The position numbers and the translations under genes are program-made. A DNA stretch of 64,000 nucleotides from Hymenobacter crusticola (GTDB taxonomy: Bacteria; Bacteroidota; Bacteroidia; Cytophagales; Hymenobacteraceae), in the NCBI RefSeq assembly GCF_002154225.1, contig NZ_MTSE01000015.1, positions 1 to 64,000 of the forward strand, given 5' to 3'. Positions 62,974-64,000 of this stretch are shown here, in pieces (the first letter of the stretch is position 1; every line of letters starts with the position of its first letter). The notes beneath the pieces were generated by a model, which was not told the origin of the DNA, did no database searches, and saw only the letters and a list, made by a program, of their open reading frames with translations.

Positions 62974-63235
62974 ATAGTTTCTGCTCTATGCCTAAGGCTA
63001 CTTGCTGCTGGCCACGTCGGACTGACGTACTTACTGAAGCTGCTCCGGGATTGCTCAGCGCCCTTAGCCTAGCGTGGACCCGAACTGCCACGACGCAGAA
63101 TTTGCATGTGAGGCTAGGTCCTTACGCCAGCGCACTTGTGGCCATTGCTTTGTGGCTCTCACCTAGACGCGAGCTACGAGCCCACAACAAGGATAGTAAG
63201 CACTCAACTCTAGCGCTGCTCTAAACCTGCTTTGC
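62974..63235 (+). other. leader between ModE box and TonB receptor gene
   Basis: About 260 bases without a convincing gene. A 78-codon frame from ATG 62988 to 63224 starts 15 bases after the ModE box, but its product has no recognisable features and unusual composition. It may instead be a long 5' leader of the receptor mRNA. Confidence 0.35.
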
Positions 63236-64000
63236 ATGCCCCCAGTTTTACGCTTGCTAGGCCGCGTACCCGTGGCTTTTTCGTTGATAAGTGTCCTCGC
63301 TACCCATCGGGCAGACGCCCAACGAGCGGCTCCGCAGCGCACACCCACTGACTCTGCCCGGACGAAAAATGTGGCGCTTGAGGAAGTAGTGGTGGCGGCG
63401 TCGAAAGTGCAGGAAAGCATTTTACAATCGCCGGTGACGGTGGAGAAGCTGAATGCCCGCGCCCTGCGTCTGACGCCGGCTCCTTCCTTCTTCGACGCCA
63501 TTGAGCATGTGAAGGGTGTGCAGGTAATCACCCCTAGCCTAGGGTTTAAAGTGATCAACGCCCGCGGCTTCTCGAATACGACCAACGTCCGCTTTGTGCA
63601 GCTCGTAGATGGGCTCGACAATCAAGCACCGCATATTGGCGCCCCCATTGGCAATGCTCTAGGTCCGAGTGATTTGGACATTAATACGGTAGAGATTGTG
63701 CCAGGAACGGCTGCCGCGCTGTATGGCCTGAATGCCATTAATGGACTGGCGAATTTTACCACCAAGAATCCGTTCTCATTTGAGGGCTTGAGCGTGCAGC
63801 AGAAAACCGGTCTCAACCATTTCAACGACCAGAGCACCGGCGTTCATCCATACTCCGAGACGAGCTTGCGCTACGCCAAGGTACTAGTGGCCAACAAACT
63901 AGCTTTTAAAGTAAATACAACGTACCTGCGCGGCTACGACTGGATTGCGGATAACTACACCGATATCAACCCAAGCGGCAATGCGACTACCGGCTTATTT
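63236..64000 (+). CDS. TonB-dependent receptor, 5' part, cut by window end
   Basis: I translated this open frame by hand; it runs from ATG 63236 to the last base without a stop (255 codons visible). A signal peptide (ending ADAQ, about residue 28) is followed by a TonB-box-like EEVVVAASKVQESI (about residues 51-64) and the plug domain with VKGVQVITPSLGFKVINARG. The plug ends with VDINTVEIVPGTAAALYGLNAINGLANFTTKNP-like signatures (split in my reading) typical of the family. There is no carboxypeptidase-like domain and no SusD, so it is a classical siderophore/metal-type receptor. Given the ModE-type gene and ModE box next to it, molybdate, tungstate or a metal chelate is a candidate substrate. 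An in-frame TAA at 63197 excludes a longer start. Confidence 0.88.
   Translation, partial: MPPVLRLLGRVPVAFSLISVLATHRADAQRAAPQRTPTDSARTKNVALEEVVVAASKVQESILQSPVTVEKLNARALRLTPAPSFFDAIEHVKGVQVITPSLGFKVINARGFSNTTNVRFVQLVDGLDNQAPHIGAPIGNALGPSDLDINTVEIVPGTAAALYGLNAINGLANFTTKNPFSFEGLSVQQKTGLNHFNDQSTGVHPYSETSLRYAKVLVANKLAFKVNTTYLRGYDWIADNYTDINPSGNATTGLF

Noticed and set aside
62988..63224. 78-codon frame between the ModE box and the TonB receptor
   Set aside because: Placement is suggestive, but the product has no domain, signal or usual composition; kept only as a leader note.
1..64000. CRISPR arrays, insertion sequences, prophage or integrative elements
   Set aside because: No spaced direct repeats, transposase, integrase or phage gene was seen anywhere in the window.

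Overview
The window looks like chromosomal DNA of a Bacteroidota member of the order Cytophagales, most likely Hymenobacter or a close relative. The evidence is a SusC/SusD pair, several proteins of the PF13568 beta-barrel type, a DUF2480 protein, promoters of the Bacteroidota TTTG-N19-21-TAnnTTTG type, and general protein similarity. The genus is inferred; the phylum is well supported. No insertion sequence, prophage, CRISPR array, rRNA or plasmid gene was seen. There is one tRNA gene (His, GTG).

Layout. 1-5 kb: a promoter reading off the left edge, a penicillin-binding/beta-lactamase-type serine hydrolase with a lipoprotein partner, an APC amino-acid permease and a DUF2480 protein. 5-8.3 kb (minus): rpmH, rnpA, an S41 C-terminal protease and tsaB, a housekeeping block with a clear promoter in front of rpmH. 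8.4-22 kb: an M61 peptidase, a lipoprotein, a PfkB kinase, tRNA-His, a DEAD-box helicase, a small membrane protein, upp with a FemAB/GNAT-like gene, a Wzi-like outer-membrane protein, an aldehyde dehydrogenase and fbp.

22.1-43.6 kb is the centre of the window: a pectin (homogalacturonan) utilization locus. An 11-gene minus-strand operon runs susC, susD, kdgF-like cupin, a fused pectin methylesterase-pectate lyase (CE8-PL10), uxaB, uxaA, uxaC, kdgK, eda, an exuT-like transporter and a SnoaL-like protein, and ends at a hairpin. A second minus-strand unit carries a GH28 polygalacturonase and a GH105 unsaturated uronyl hydrolase. Between the two lies a plus-strand LacI-family regulator. A nearly identical 35-bp element with CpG-centred dyads lies upstream of both operons and is the probable operator. 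Together the genes can demethylate and cut pectin at the surface, import oligomers through SusCD, split them to galacturonate and unsaturated uronate, and convert galacturonate to pyruvate plus glyceraldehyde-3-phosphate. KduI and KduD, needed after KdgF, are not in the window.

43.7-56.7 kb: an MsbA-like ABC exporter, a two-TM protein, gmhA, a YifB/ComM ATPase, pyrD, a PagL-like lipid A deacylase, four tandem beta-barrel paralogs each with its own hairpin terminator, an M20 dipeptidase and plsY. 56.8-62.2 kb is one very large secreted protein of unknown function (1789 aa) with a lysine-cluster tail. The right edge holds a ModE-type regulator, a palindrome matching the ModE-box architecture, and the start of a TonB-dependent receptor cut by the window end. 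This suggests TonB-dependent molybdate or tungstate uptake.

Sequence-wide: CTAG is about twice as frequent as base composition predicts in the two stretches I counted, although it is rare in most bacteria. Many transcription units end in unusually long perfect hairpins (18-30 bp stems).
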